DNA of 64,000 bases. Source: Acidobacteriota bacterium. Its GTDB lineage: Bacteria; Acidobacteriota; Blastocatellia; Pyrinomonadales; Pyrinomonadaceae. Each line of letters starts with the position of its first letter. Position 1 is the stretch's first letter. A model generated the notes under the pieces. It did no database searches. It was given only the letters and a program-made list of their open reading frames with translations, and had not been told where the DNA came from. Positions 56,086-64,000 of the stretch are shown here, in pieces. The position numbers and the translations under genes were made by a program. Where the stretch lies: NCBI GenBank assembly GCA_016715115.1, contig JADKBM010000004.1, forward strand, positions 1,226,829 through 1,290,828. Reading direction: 5' to 3'.

Positions 56086-56109
56086 CGCGTGCAAAGGGAC
56101 TGGAATCAT

Positions 56110-57474
56110 ATGAAAAACAACACAAGTCGTCGCGAGTTCTTGAAGATCTCAACAGTTGCCGCAGCCGGGCTGGCGCTCGCCGGGCCGGTCGCCGGACAAA
56201 TCCGAAAGAAGAAATCGTGCGTTATCATCGGCGCCGGATTTGCCGGACTTGCTTCGGCGTTGAAGCTCAAAAATGCGGGTTGGACGGTCACGATCCTCGA
56301 AGCGCGAAACCGCATCGGCGGGCGTGTTATGTCGCACCGGATGCCCGAAAATCCGAATCTTATCTGTGAGCTCGGCGCGGAATGGGTCGGCGAAAGCCAT
56401 GAACACATAAAGGCACTTTGCAAAGACTTCGGGATTCCGCTTCAAAAGCACCAATTCGACGATTTCTTGTTGCGGGACGGACGAGTTTTCAAGCCCGGCG
56501 AGTGGGCGTTTTCGGAGGCGGCGCGCAAGGCGTTTGACGGTGCGATCAAGGGTTATCAAACGCTGACCGAGGTGCGCAAACGGGCAATCGACCAACTTGA
56601 TTGGTGGACCTACCTTGAGAAGATCGGGTTCAGCGGTGACGACTTGAGATTGCGCGACCTGATGGACAGTACGGATTTCGGCGAATCGATCAGGCAGGTT
56701 TCGGCATTCGGTGCGCTTGCCGAATATGCCGAGTCGAGCCCGAAAAATGAAATGGATTACAAGATGACGGGCGGGAACTCACGGCTCGTCGAAGAGTTTG
56801 CGAAACGGATCGGCCTCGAAAACATCCGAACCGGAACGCCGGTCAGCGAAGTCACCCAAAGAGCCGGAATCGTTTCCGTTAAAACCGCGACCGAAACATT
56901 CCGGGCCGACGCGGTGATCTGCACGGTTCCGACGCATTCACTGCTGAAGATCCGGTTCGTTCCCGGTATGCCGGCGGTCCAAAGCCAGGCCGCCGAGCGC
57001 CTCAACTATGCCCGTATATCGAAAAACTCGGTGCTTTATCGCGAGCGGTTCTGGAAAGACGAAAATTTCTCAATGGTCACGGATATGTCGTCGCATTATT
57101 ATTTTCACAGCACGCAAAGCCAACCGGGAACAGATGGGATTCTGACCGCCTACGCAATAGGGGAAAAGGCCGATGTTCTGGCCTCGCAGTCCGATGATCG
57201 AAGAATGCGTGTCATCACGCGCGATCTGGCTGAATTCAACGCCTCGGCGCCATCCTACGCGAGAGCGCTAGCGTCGTACCATTGGCAGCGCGACGAATTC
57301 ACCGACGGGGCGTACGCACTTTACCGACCGGGACAATGGTTCGGACTCCGGCCGATTCTCCAGCGACCGCATGGAAAAGTGCTCTTCGCCGGAGAACATC
57401 TTGCAGATTGGCAAGGTTTTATGGAAGGCGCGATCGAAACCGGCGAATCCGCAGCCGCGAGCCTGATCGGCTAA
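56110..57474 (+). CDS. Flavin amine oxidase-family protein, Tat-exported
   Basis: FAD-dependent amine oxidase-like protein, 454 residues from ATG 56110; the frame opens 21 bases earlier without a better signal. Tat signal MKNNTSRREFLKISTVAAAG. FAD loop GAGFAGLASALKLKNAGW (41-58), the second dinucleotide region VTILEARNRIGGRV, the substrate-side motif LGAEWVGESHEHI, and the C-terminal FAD-binding HLADWQGFMEGAIETGESAA. The substrate could be an amine, carotenoid or other; the fold is monoamine oxidase-like. Next to no other redox genes. Confidence 0.9.
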   Translation: MKNNTSRREFLKISTVAAAGLALAGPVAGQIRKKKSCVIIGAGFAGLASALKLKNAGWTVTILEARNRIGGRVMSHRMPENPNLICELGAEWVGESHEHIKALCKDFGIPLQKHQFDDFLLRDGRVFKPGEWAFSEAARKAFDGAIKGYQTLTEVRKRAIDQLDWWTYLEKIGFSGDDLRLRDLMDSTDFGESIRQVSAFGALAEYAESSPKNEMDYKMTGGNSRLVEEFAKRIGLENIRTGTPVSEVTQRAGIVSVKTATETFRADAVICTVPTHSLLKIRFVPGMPAVQSQAAERLNYARISKNSVLYRERFWKDENFSMVTDMSSHYYFHSTQSQPGTDGILTAYAIGEKADVLASQSDDRRMRVITRDLAEFNASAPSYARALASYHWQRDEFTDGAYALYRPGQWFGLRPILQRPHGKVLFAGEHLADWQGFMEGAIETGESAAASLIG

Positions 57475-57492
57475 CTAACCGAACTCGATCGG

Positions 57493-57885
57493 TCACTTTA
57501 TCCGCGTCGCGCCGTTCGCGACCGGGTCCTCGGAGTTGACCGCCAGCACGCACTTGATCAGCTGGTTCAGCTCCTCAGTCTTCATCACGTACGAACCGTC
57601 GGCGTTCTTCGCACGGATCATCGTGTACGGATCGTCGAGGACGGTTCGCGCCCCCAGATGTCCGAACTGCGACGGCGCGGCCTTCGCGAGCCGTTCGAAC
57701 GACTTCCGCAGCGGGTCGACGAAATCTTCGTCGAGTTTCTTCGCCGTCAGTCCCTTCGATTCGATGTGGTCGCTCGGATCTTCCGGAAGCGGGGCTCCCT
57801 TCGCGGTCCTGACCGCCTGCGCCTTGCCGAGCATCTCAATGCCGGAGTTCAGTCGCTCCAGCTCCTTTTTCAGTTCTTCGTTCAT
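57493..57885 (-). CDS. Hypothetical protein, 130 residues
   Basis: Unrecognised. ATG 57885 has GAGAGGAG about 5 bases upstream. N-terminus MNEELKKELERLNSGIEMLG is a short coiled coil; the rest (FGHLGARTVLDDPYTMIRAK) is compact and soluble. It is 10 bases after the upstream unknown gene, so cotranscribed with it. The pair sits next to the IS21 element and Rhs locus and may be mobile or phage-related, but this is not shown. Confidence 0.6.
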   Translation of the reverse strand: MNEELKKELERLNSGIEMLGKAQAVRTAKGAPLPEDPSDHIESKGLTAKKLDEDFVDPLRKSFERLAKAAPSQFGHLGARTVLDDPYTMIRAKNADGSYVMKTEELNQLIKCVLAVNSEDPVANGATRIK

Positions 57886-57895
57886 TTTGCTCCTC

Positions 57896-58693
57896 TCACA
57901 GATTATTCATTGGTTGGACTCTCCGACGAGATTCAACACGATCCGCCGCCGTTCGACCAATCCAAAATCCCAAATCCAAAATCCAAAATCGGTTGGCCTT
58001 CAGCCCGGCTTTCGCGATTTCGAGATCTCCGTTTGCTTCGTCGAGCCGCGTCCGCAGATCGGCCTCACGCGTTTCCGCATCGGCCAATTGCTTGCGCATC
58101 TCTTCCGTTTGATCGGCCTCGGGTATCTGCGGCGTTGCGGCGACCGCGGAATCCTCCGGCAGAATTTCGATCGATTTGGCGAGTTCGATGATCCGCTCGC
58201 CGGCCGCGCGGAGATGTTTCCGCGCGTCGTCGTCGGTCGCGCTTTCGATCGCGTCGGCGACGGCTTTCAGAGACTTTTCGAGTTCGAGGGCGTTGCTGAG
58301 CATCTCATCGTCGGTTTCGATTTCCAGTTCCGCGTTTGCGATATCGTTCCAGAACATGAACGAGGTGATCGCGGCCGCCTTGAACTCGTCGAGAGCCTCG
58401 GCCCAGAGGGCGAGGATCTCCGTGAAATCGGTCTGCCCGAGCGCCTGAAGGTTCCAGACCTGATAGCTGAGCTGCCACAGGACTTCCCACAGGATGTCGT
58501 AGAGTTCCCAGAGCGTTGGTTCCTGGGCAAGGATGTCGTTGAACATTCCCTTGACGACGACCGGTTGGAGCGTCACCGCTTCGCCATTCGCGAGCGCTTC
58601 GCGGATCGCGCGGCCCTTTTCCATGGCGGCGACGGTCAGCGGGAACGCGACCGACAACTGACGCGGCTCGGCGCCGGCGTTTTCTTTCGACAT
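57896..58693 (-). CDS. Hypothetical protein, 265 residues, with repeat-derived C-terminus
   Basis: Unrecognised. Start ATG 58693 with GAAGAGG upstream. The N-terminal half is helix-rich with a Trp-dense stretch (EPTLWELYDILWEVLWQLSY), the middle is acidic, and the C-terminal third is a coiled coil (EEMRKQLADAETREADLRTR). The last 30 residues include RFWILDLGFWIG, which is translated heptamer repeat (57961-57996), so the original C-terminus has been replaced. Coupled to the following 130-residue gene. May be structural; a phage-type role is only a guess. Confidence 0.6.
   Translation of the reverse strand: MSKENAGAEPRQLSVAFPLTVAAMEKGRAIREALANGEAVTLQPVVVKGMFNDILAQEPTLWELYDILWEVLWQLSYQVWNLQALGQTDFTEILALWAEALDEFKAAAITSFMFWNDIANAELEIETDDEMLSNALELEKSLKAVADAIESATDDDARKHLRAAGERIIELAKSIEILPEDSAVAATPQIPEADQTEEMRKQLADAETREADLRTRLDEANGDLEIAKAGLKANRFWILDLGFWIGRTAADRVESRRRVQPMNNL
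57961..57996. repeat. Heptamer repeat at the 3' end of the unknown gene
   Basis: ATCCAAA-type units (TCCAAAATCCCAAATCC, AAAATCC) which encode RFWILDLGFWIG on the minus strand and extend the unknown protein. Confidence 0.75.
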
Positions 58694-58760
58694 AACTTCT
58701 TCCTCTTCTGTGTTGGATTCAGGGACCGCGCGGGATGCGCGTTTTTCGGCAAGCCCACAC

Positions 58761-58794
58761 ATTTGGGATTGCGGATTTTGGATTTTGGATTTGC
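58761..58794. repeat. Heptamer repeat in the leader of the unknown gene
   Basis: Units ATTTGGG, ATTGCGG, ATTTTGG, ATTTTGG, ATTTGCT. It lies next to the left end of the IS21 element. Confidence 0.75.
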
Positions 58795-58905
58795 TCAACC
58801 CGTAGGTGTCATTATGCGTGAGAAAATGACCCCCTAGCATGCGTTTGTTTTTGACCCCCCTGGACGGCATTTTTGATAACTTTCGTGAAACGGAGGTTAT
58901 CGGGA

Positions 58906-60116
58906 ATGCTTGGAATGGAGGAATGGATGGAGGTCAAAGACTTGAAAAGGCAGGGGCATTCGATAAAGCAGATCTGCCGGATGACGGGATATTCGCGGAA
59001 CACGGTCCGCAAGGTACTGCGCGAGGGTTCGCCGAAGCGCGCGGCGGAAGCGAAACGGGGTTCCAAACTGGACGCGTACAAGGATTATCTGAAGAAGCGG
59101 TACGAGGAGACGGGCCTCAGCGCGGTTCGGCTGACGGGCGAGATCCGGGGAATGGGGTTCGCGGGATCGTGGGACATCGTGAGGCGGTACTTGCGGGAAC
59201 TGGACATCGGGGCGAAGGTATCGGCGAAGGCGACGGTGAGGTTCGAGACGCCGCCCGGCAAACAGGCGCAGGCTGACTGGGCGGAGATCGGGTCGTACAT
59301 CGACGAAAAGGGGAGCCGGAGAAAGATCTACGCGTTCGTGATGTTGCTGGGTTTTTCGCGGACGATGTACGTCGAGTACACGCGGCGGATGCGGATGCCG
59401 GAGCTGATCGGGTGCCTTGAGAGGGCGTTCGCCTACTTCGGCGGCTGGCCGGAGACGATCCTCTTCGACAACATGGCGCAGGTGCGCCTTCCGTGCGGGA
59501 AACTGAACCCGCAGATGGCCGACTTTCTGAATCACTACGGGATCGCGCCGAGGACGCACCGCCCGTACCGGCCGCGGACGAAGGGCAAGGTCGAACGCGC
59601 GGTCGGGTATCTGAAGGACAACTTCATCAAGGGGCGGGAGTTTGCCGACCTTGCGGATCTTCAGGCACAGGGCGCGGCGTGGCTGGAAGAGGCGAACGGA
59701 CGGAAACACGGGACGACCGGAAAGCGGCCCTTCGACCTGCTGCGGGAGGAAGGTCTGACGCCGTACGGGTCGGCGCCGCGGTACCGGCCGTCGGTCTGGA
59801 AGAAGCGGACGGTAAGCGTCGACGGGTACGTCTCGATCGGGGGCGTGAAGTACTCGGTGCCGCCGGAAGCGGTCGGCCGCAAGGTCGTGGTCGAGCAGGG
59901 AGAACGCCGGGTGACGGTGCGCACGGGCGAGACGGTCATCGCCGAACACCCGCGGTCGCTCAAATCCGGCGAAAGCGTGGCGGATCCGGCGCATGTCGCG
60001 GCGATGTGGAAACTGACGGTTGAAACGCGTGAGGCGCCGCCGAAGAGATCGGGACGGGTTCTGTTCGAGACGGTCGCGGCGGCGTCGCTCGTCGCCTACG
60101 AGGAGGTGATCGGCTG

Positions 60117-60117
<1 letters not shown>
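58906..60117 (+). CDS. istA: IS21 transposase IstA
   Basis: DDE-type integrase/transposase of IS21, 403 residues. N-terminal helix-turn-helix (SIKQICRMTGYSRNTVRKVL). The catalytic triad is Asp 124 (QADWAEIG), Asp 188 (LFDNM) and Glu 230 (KGKVERAVGYL). The C-terminal Mu-transposase beta-barrel follows (YVSIGGVKYSVPPEAVGRKV). Start ATG 58906; an earlier in-frame ATG is in the IS end. Its stop overlaps istB (TGATG). Confidence 0.95.
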
Positions 60118-60955
<838 letters not shown>

Positions 60956-61007
60956 CGCCTGTAAAGGGGTCAAAAATTAACGCTGATTGACAGTAGGAGT
61001 TACGCGT

Positions 61008-61202
61008 TCACGCGTGACGTCCCGATAAGTTATCGAACACATGTCGCTTCCTGCGAACGTTTTGATCACGGCCAATCCAAAATCCAAAATCCAAAATCCA
61101 AAATGCGTTGTCCTTCTCGAAGGCCTTCAGTACCGAGTCCGAAAGGAACTTGAATTTGATCTCGGATTCGTCGGTTTTGTGGTCTTTATGCAAAATGCTC
61201 AT
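61008..61202 (-). CDS. Short ORF with repeat-derived C-terminal half, low support
   Basis: 64-residue frame beginning MSILHKDHKTDESEIKFKF, then SVLKAFEKDNAFWIL; the second half comes from the heptamer tract at 61073-61104. GGAG lies about 11 bases before the ATG but the ATG is inside a strong hairpin. It may be a fragment of a gene truncated by repeat insertion. No function recognised. Confidence 0.35.
   Translation of the reverse strand: MSILHKDHKTDESEIKFKFLSDSVLKAFEKDNAFWILDFGFWIGRDQNVRRKRHVFDNLSGRHA
61073..61104. repeat. Heptamer repeat (ATCCAAA), four perfect units
   Basis: AATCCAAAATCCAAAATCC continuing with the same 7-bp step for four units, in the frame of the short ORF. Confidence 0.85.
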
Positions 61203-61223
61203 CGGGATTCGACTCCGATGAGC
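61197..61223. other. Strong hairpin, 9-bp perfect stem
   Basis: GCTCATCGG (61197-61205) pairs with CCGATGAGC (61215-61223) around a 9-base loop. There is no T-run on either strand, so it is more likely a structured leader or operator than a terminator. It overlaps the start of the short ORF. Confidence 0.55.
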
Positions 61224-61452
61224 ATCGTATTTGACTGCGGCTATTTAATGTTTTCTTTGGTTAATGAGGATCCAAGACCTCGTCTTCATAGCTTTTAAGC
61301 TGTCAAAACGAAGACTGCCTCGGAATCCCATGTATAGCCTTTTCAAACGTCTTTCATTTATTCGAGATTATCTCTCACAATCAGTCGGAGCCCGGCTGAT
61401 ATGCACGCCGAAGCTTCAGTTGCCATAATTGACCCGGGAATTCGGCTTATTT

Positions 61453-61689
61453 TCACCTGGTTCTCGTATCTCTGTCGGTCAATCGAATTAACAAGCTTGT
61501 CAAGCACCCACCAGCAGTGGACATTGCGACAGGAGTGCCAAAATGCACTTGCAGCGCAGTCATATAACCATACTCACAAGATCCACGTTGACACGCAACA
61601 ATGTCCGCCAAAAGCAACACGAATACGAGCGTTGCGAACATAACGATGGATAGTACCAAACCCAAAACAACTGTTTGAACATTACTCAT
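61453..61689 (-). CDS. Small two-TM membrane protein, putative immunity for Rhs tip 2
   Basis: 78-residue membrane protein. TM1 is VVLGLVLSIVMFATLVFVLL near residues 7-26 and TM2 is around PVAMSTAGGCLTSLLI near 53-68. A Cys pair (CQRGSC) lies between them and the C-terminus is basic (RLTDRDTRTR). ATG 61689 follows the stop of the Rhs tip by only 3 bases, with GAGG just upstream, so it is coupled to it. Position directly after an Rhs toxin tip is that of an immunity gene. This is inference; the protein matches no family I recognise. Confidence 0.6.
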   Translation of the reverse strand: MSNVQTVVLGLVLSIVMFATLVFVLLLADIVACQRGSCEYGYMTALQVHFGTPVAMSTAGGCLTSLLIRLTDRDTRTR

Positions 61690-61692
61690 ATT

Positions 61693-62340
61693 TCACCTCG
61701 GCACTCTCATTCGTGATTGACTTCGCACCACGTATGCCACATAACAGTCTCCGAGCGCCTGTCGGTACCCTTCGTACCAGTCTGCCCAATCGGAAGCCAC
61801 CGGATTGTTGCGTCGGATTCGTTTATACTCTGTCCAAAAGTCTTCTTTTTCGCGAGTAACATCGACACCACTGTTATCGCTTTCGGCCCAAATTGCAACC
61901 GCCCCGCCAATCAGCCCACCTGCAATTGCGCCTAACACCGCTCCTTCTGGTCCGCCAAGTGAACCCACCAAAGCACCGGCCCGGCCTGCCTTATAAGCAG
62001 CATAAGCTGCGATGCCAGCGGTGACGAATACAGAAACGGCGACGTGTTTCGTTTTGCGCCAGAAGTCTTTGCCCGCTTGATTGCTTTACTAAGATCTTCA
62101 ACTGCCTCACCAAGCGCAGTTAGAAACGCCTTCATTTCTTCCTCAGTTGGCTTATCAGGTTCCGAACGGGACCAAGTCTTTTGGGCCAGCGAAACACACT
62201 GTTCGAACTTCGGATCACCACCGCCCCTCCTTCCCCAACATGGCCGCCATTGCGAACTCGAGAAACTCCAAAGAATATCCACCACCAACTTGCGAAAGTA
62301 GAAGCCCATGTGTGGACTTCCATCCTGAAAATCGGAGCTT
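61693..62340 (-). pseudogene. Displaced Rhs C-terminal tip 2, frameshifted
   Basis: Follows the second Rhs core end (VDPSGL). The reading frame changes at least twice: FEQCVSLAQKTW with EPDKPTEEEMKAFLTALGEA in one frame, then GKDFWRKTKHVAVSVFVTAG in another. The final part is glycine-rich and hydrophobic (GAVLGAIAGGLIGGAVAIWA), then SDNSGVDVTREKEDFWTEYK and a C-terminus RSQSRMRVPR ending at 61693. No known toxin catalytic motif is visible. The glycine-zipper-like segment hints at a membrane-active tip, which is a guess. Confidence 0.55.
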
Positions 62341-62525
62341 CCTCGTCAAGTCCGCTCGGATCGACGAAATTCGTCGGTTGGCTTTCGACATACGAATACC
62401 GGTTCCAGCTTTGCGGATTGCCGACCGAGGCCGAACCGTTGTAGGGGTCGGGCGATGTCCAGCGGCCGGCGCGGTTTTCGTTCTTGCGAACCACGTGTGG
62501 TTGAGGCCTGTCGCCGGGTCGTTGT
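62341..62525 (-). pseudogene. Displaced (orphan) Rhs core end
   Basis: Begins immediately after the immunity gene stop (62526). NNDPATGLNHTWF runs to about 62487, then after a frameshift RKNENRAGRWTSPDPYNGSA and WNRYSYVESQPTNFVDPSGL, the hyperconserved Rhs/YD-repeat core end. It lacks the upstream repeat region, as in orphan rhs-CT modules. It contains one copy of the 52-bp direct repeat (62383-62434). Confidence 0.75.
62383..62434. repeat. 52-bp direct repeat, copy 1
   Basis: Identical over 52 bases to 63368-63419. It encodes SASVGNPQSWNRYSYVE of the Rhs core end. Recombination between copies would remove the intervening 985 bases (tip 1 and its immunity gene) and fuse the upstream core to tip 2. 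Confidence 0.92.
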
Positions 62526-62783
62526 TCAAATCACGCCGCGTTGTACGATCCAGATGAAGACGGCCAAGATCGCCACAACGCCGATCCATTTCCAAAAGTC
62601 ACGTTTCCGACGAGACGCTCTGCCGCCGTAACCGAAGAAAGGAGACGCCAGAATCATGCAATTATTATCCAAGCTGTATGGGATCGTCGCACTTCTGCTC
62701 CGGAAACATAGACGAGAAAAAAACATCGCTATGCCAAAGACAAATGGGATCAACAACAAATCACTGAGCCGAAAAGAGTTCAT
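62526..62783 (-). CDS. Small two-TM membrane protein, putative immunity for Rhs tip 1
   Basis: 85 residues. TM1 LLLIPFVFGIAMFFSRLCF near 9-27, TM2 FWKWIGVVAILAVFIWIV near 64-81, with a basic loop (GRASRRKRD) before TM2. ATG 62783 has GAGG about 6 bases upstream. Stop at 62526, directly followed by the orphan Rhs core end. Like the gene at 61453-61689 it has two TM helices but no clear sequence identity to it. Its place after an Rhs tip is that of a cognate immunity protein. Inferred only. Confidence 0.6.
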   Translation of the reverse strand: MNSFRLSDLLLIPFVFGIAMFFSRLCFRSRSATIPYSLDNNCMILASPFFGYGGRASRRKRDFWKWIGVVAILAVFIWIVQRGVI

Positions 62784-62864
62784 ATTCTGCCTCGATATCC
62801 CGATTCTGCCCGGCACGTCTCGATTGCAGCGCGCCTAGTCGCTCCGAAACTGTCGCGGTTGAAT

Positions 62865-63340
62865 TTAGTCAAGTTCTACTTTCCAGTCCCAAAGTGCAAC
62901 GGCACTTCCACCCAAAGCTCCTATTCCCGGACCGGCGGCGGAAAGTAATCCCAAACCTGCACCAAGACCAACCTTTACTTTCCACTTTCCAAAGTGCCGT
63001 CCATAAGGTTACTTAGCTGTCGCCTGACCTCCTTCATTTCACGCTCGAAACATTCGAGAAACTTCTTTTCTGTTCCCGCTCACGTAAAGCAAGCTTCCGT
63101 CCGAAGTTGCGAGCCGCCTCCCGATCCTTTTGAGCCTGACAGACTGTCGGCTCATGGAGGACACTCCATCTCCCTCCTCCGCCGCTTCCGGGATTGCCGG
63201 CGGTATCGAACGTTCCTCCTCCCGGAACTCCGCCACCAAATACGAAGCAAACGGTCTCGGTATGAGCGTACGTATGTCCTGGTTGATTGTCATAACCTCC
63301 GTAGGTCACAATGTCAAAACAGACATAAAACTCAACCCGC
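62865..63340 (-). pseudogene. Rhs C-terminal tip 1, frameshifted
   Basis: After the core end (VDPSG) the frame shifts to EFYVCFDIVTYGGYDNQPGH and YAHTETVCFVFGGG, then RWSVLHEPTVCQAQKDREAA and FGRKLALRERE. A second shift gives KKFLECFEREMKEVRRQLSN, and a third FGKWKVKVGLGAGLGLLSAA with GPGIGALGGSAVALWDWKVE, ending at TAA 62865-62867. It ends in a glycine-rich hydrophobic stretch, like tip 2. No catalytic motif recognised. Three or more frame corrections are needed. Confidence 0.55.
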
Positions 63341-63830
63341 TCGGATCAACGAGGTTCGTCGGCTGGTTTTCGACATACGAATACCGGTTCCAGCTTTGCG
63401 GATTGCCGACCGAGGCCGATCCGCGTGTATGGTCGGGCGATGTCCACGTCCGGCGCGGTTTTCGGTTTTGCGGAACCAGGTGTGGCTGATTCCTCCAGTC
63501 CTTCTCGGTCAGGCCGTAGCCCTGCCGGTTCGAGGCCGGAGCAGCCATAGCCTTGGGTTCCGGGTTCTGAGTCCGATGCCTGATTCGATCTCCTCGCTGA
63601 ACGCCTGATGATCGGTTCTCGATTTCACAAACCTGCCGGCGTTGACACCTTCGCGCGGACTGAAGCCTGCCAGTCCTGCAGATAGAACCTGACGCCGCCT
63701 CGTCTTGCGGAACAGTCCTGCCGTATTCGGCGACGAGGCTCTCTGAACGCGTCATAGATCACGAATTGCCAAACATCATCGACCTTTCTCACACGGTTCC
63801 CGAGCGCGTCAGAAACCGAAACCGGATCAA
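63341..63830 (-). pseudogene. Decayed Rhs/YD-repeat core end
   Basis: Rhs core elements in rotating frames: DALGNRVRKVDDVWQFVIYD, LVAEYGRTVPQDEAAS, VRFYLQDWQASVR, DHQAFSEEIESGIGLRT, NRQGYGLTEKDW, ISHTWFRKTENRAGR, then WTSPDHTRGSASVGN and WNRYSYVENQPTNLVDPSGL. At least five frameshifts. Sequence upstream of about 63815 to the window edge no longer looks Rhs-like, so either the main gene is broken here or this too is a displaced fragment. Holds copy 2 of the 52-bp repeat. Confidence 0.75.
63368..63419. repeat. 52-bp direct repeat, copy 2
   Basis: Perfect match to 62383-62434, same orientation, 985 bases apart. See copy 1. Confidence 0.92.
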
Positions 63831-64000
63831 TTCCGATGGTTGATGCCAAGTCTTCTGGACTCTTCAGTAGCGCGGAGTTGACGTACTTCTCACAATCCAG
63901 GCACCTCCGAAAAGTGCCCAAAGCGAGAAGTAAGCCGGCGCGCTATTATAGCATCCGAATATGCTCCGGATAGCTTCAGTGCCGGACCATTACCAAAGAA

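Noticed and set aside
61197..61223. tRNA-like T-loop (GATTCGA within a stem)
   Set aside because: The stem is 9 bp with no flanking cloverleaf or acceptor end.

Overview
The window looks like chromosome from an Acidobacteriota bacterium, most likely class Blastocatellia (Pyrinomonadaceae-like). This rests on overall gene character: two VWFA-related secreted proteins with TPTP-type linkers, DUF1569 and DUF4112 proteins, many Tat-exported enzymes, moderately high GC, and abundant heptamer-period intergenic repeats. It is an inference, because no rRNA or tRNA gene is present. About 40 protein genes are intact over the first 57 kb. The last 6 kb are accessory DNA.

Layout. 1-5.1 kb: end of a cell-surface polysaccharide cluster (ABC-2 permease, SAM methyltransferase, three glycosyltransferases). 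5.2-11.7 kb: aat, a saccharopine-dehydrogenase-like reductase, a Tat-exported PhoX-like protein, small proteins, a serine hydrolase and a slipin. 11.7-21.5 kb: a four-gene glycan-degradation operon on the minus strand (GH20, GH109, GH5-like, GH92), suited to HexNAc- and mannose-bearing host or microbial glycans. 21.6-25.6 kb: glyoxylate shunt (aceA, aceB) with a divergent IclR-type regulator, a candidate operator and a strong terminator. 25.6-31.5 kb: rluD-like, lgt, lspA and ileS. 31.8-36 kb: esterase, a ParE/Phd toxin-antitoxin pair with a readable autoregulatory promoter, and a SulP-STAS-cNBD anion transporter. 36-43 kb: phosphomannomutase with a frameshifted small membrane gene behind it, twin VWFA proteins, SRPBCC, nucleotidyltransferase and a galactokinase-like kinase. 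43-57.5 kb: Na+/solute symporter with an overlapping 44-residue microprotein, PQQ-propeller protein, O-methyltransferase, DUF4097-like protein, amidohydrolase, HEAT-cyclophilin fusion, DUF4112 and a Tat amine oxidase.

57.5-64 kb: two unknown genes, a complete IS21-family element (58807-60992, 5-bp target duplication, frameshifted istB), then a decayed Rhs polymorphic-toxin locus. That locus reads right to left as: Rhs core end, tip 1, small two-TM membrane protein, a second displaced Rhs core end, tip 2, and another small two-TM membrane protein. A perfect 52-bp repeat in the two core ends would allow tip switching by recombination. The Rhs cores and tips carry many frameshifts, while both putative immunity genes are intact.

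A second theme is dispersed repeats with 7-bp period, in at least three sequence families. They sit mostly between genes but are also found in frame inside the RluD-like and GH92 genes, at the 3' end of the unknown gene at 57.9-58.7 kb, and within a short ORF at 61.0-61.2 kb.
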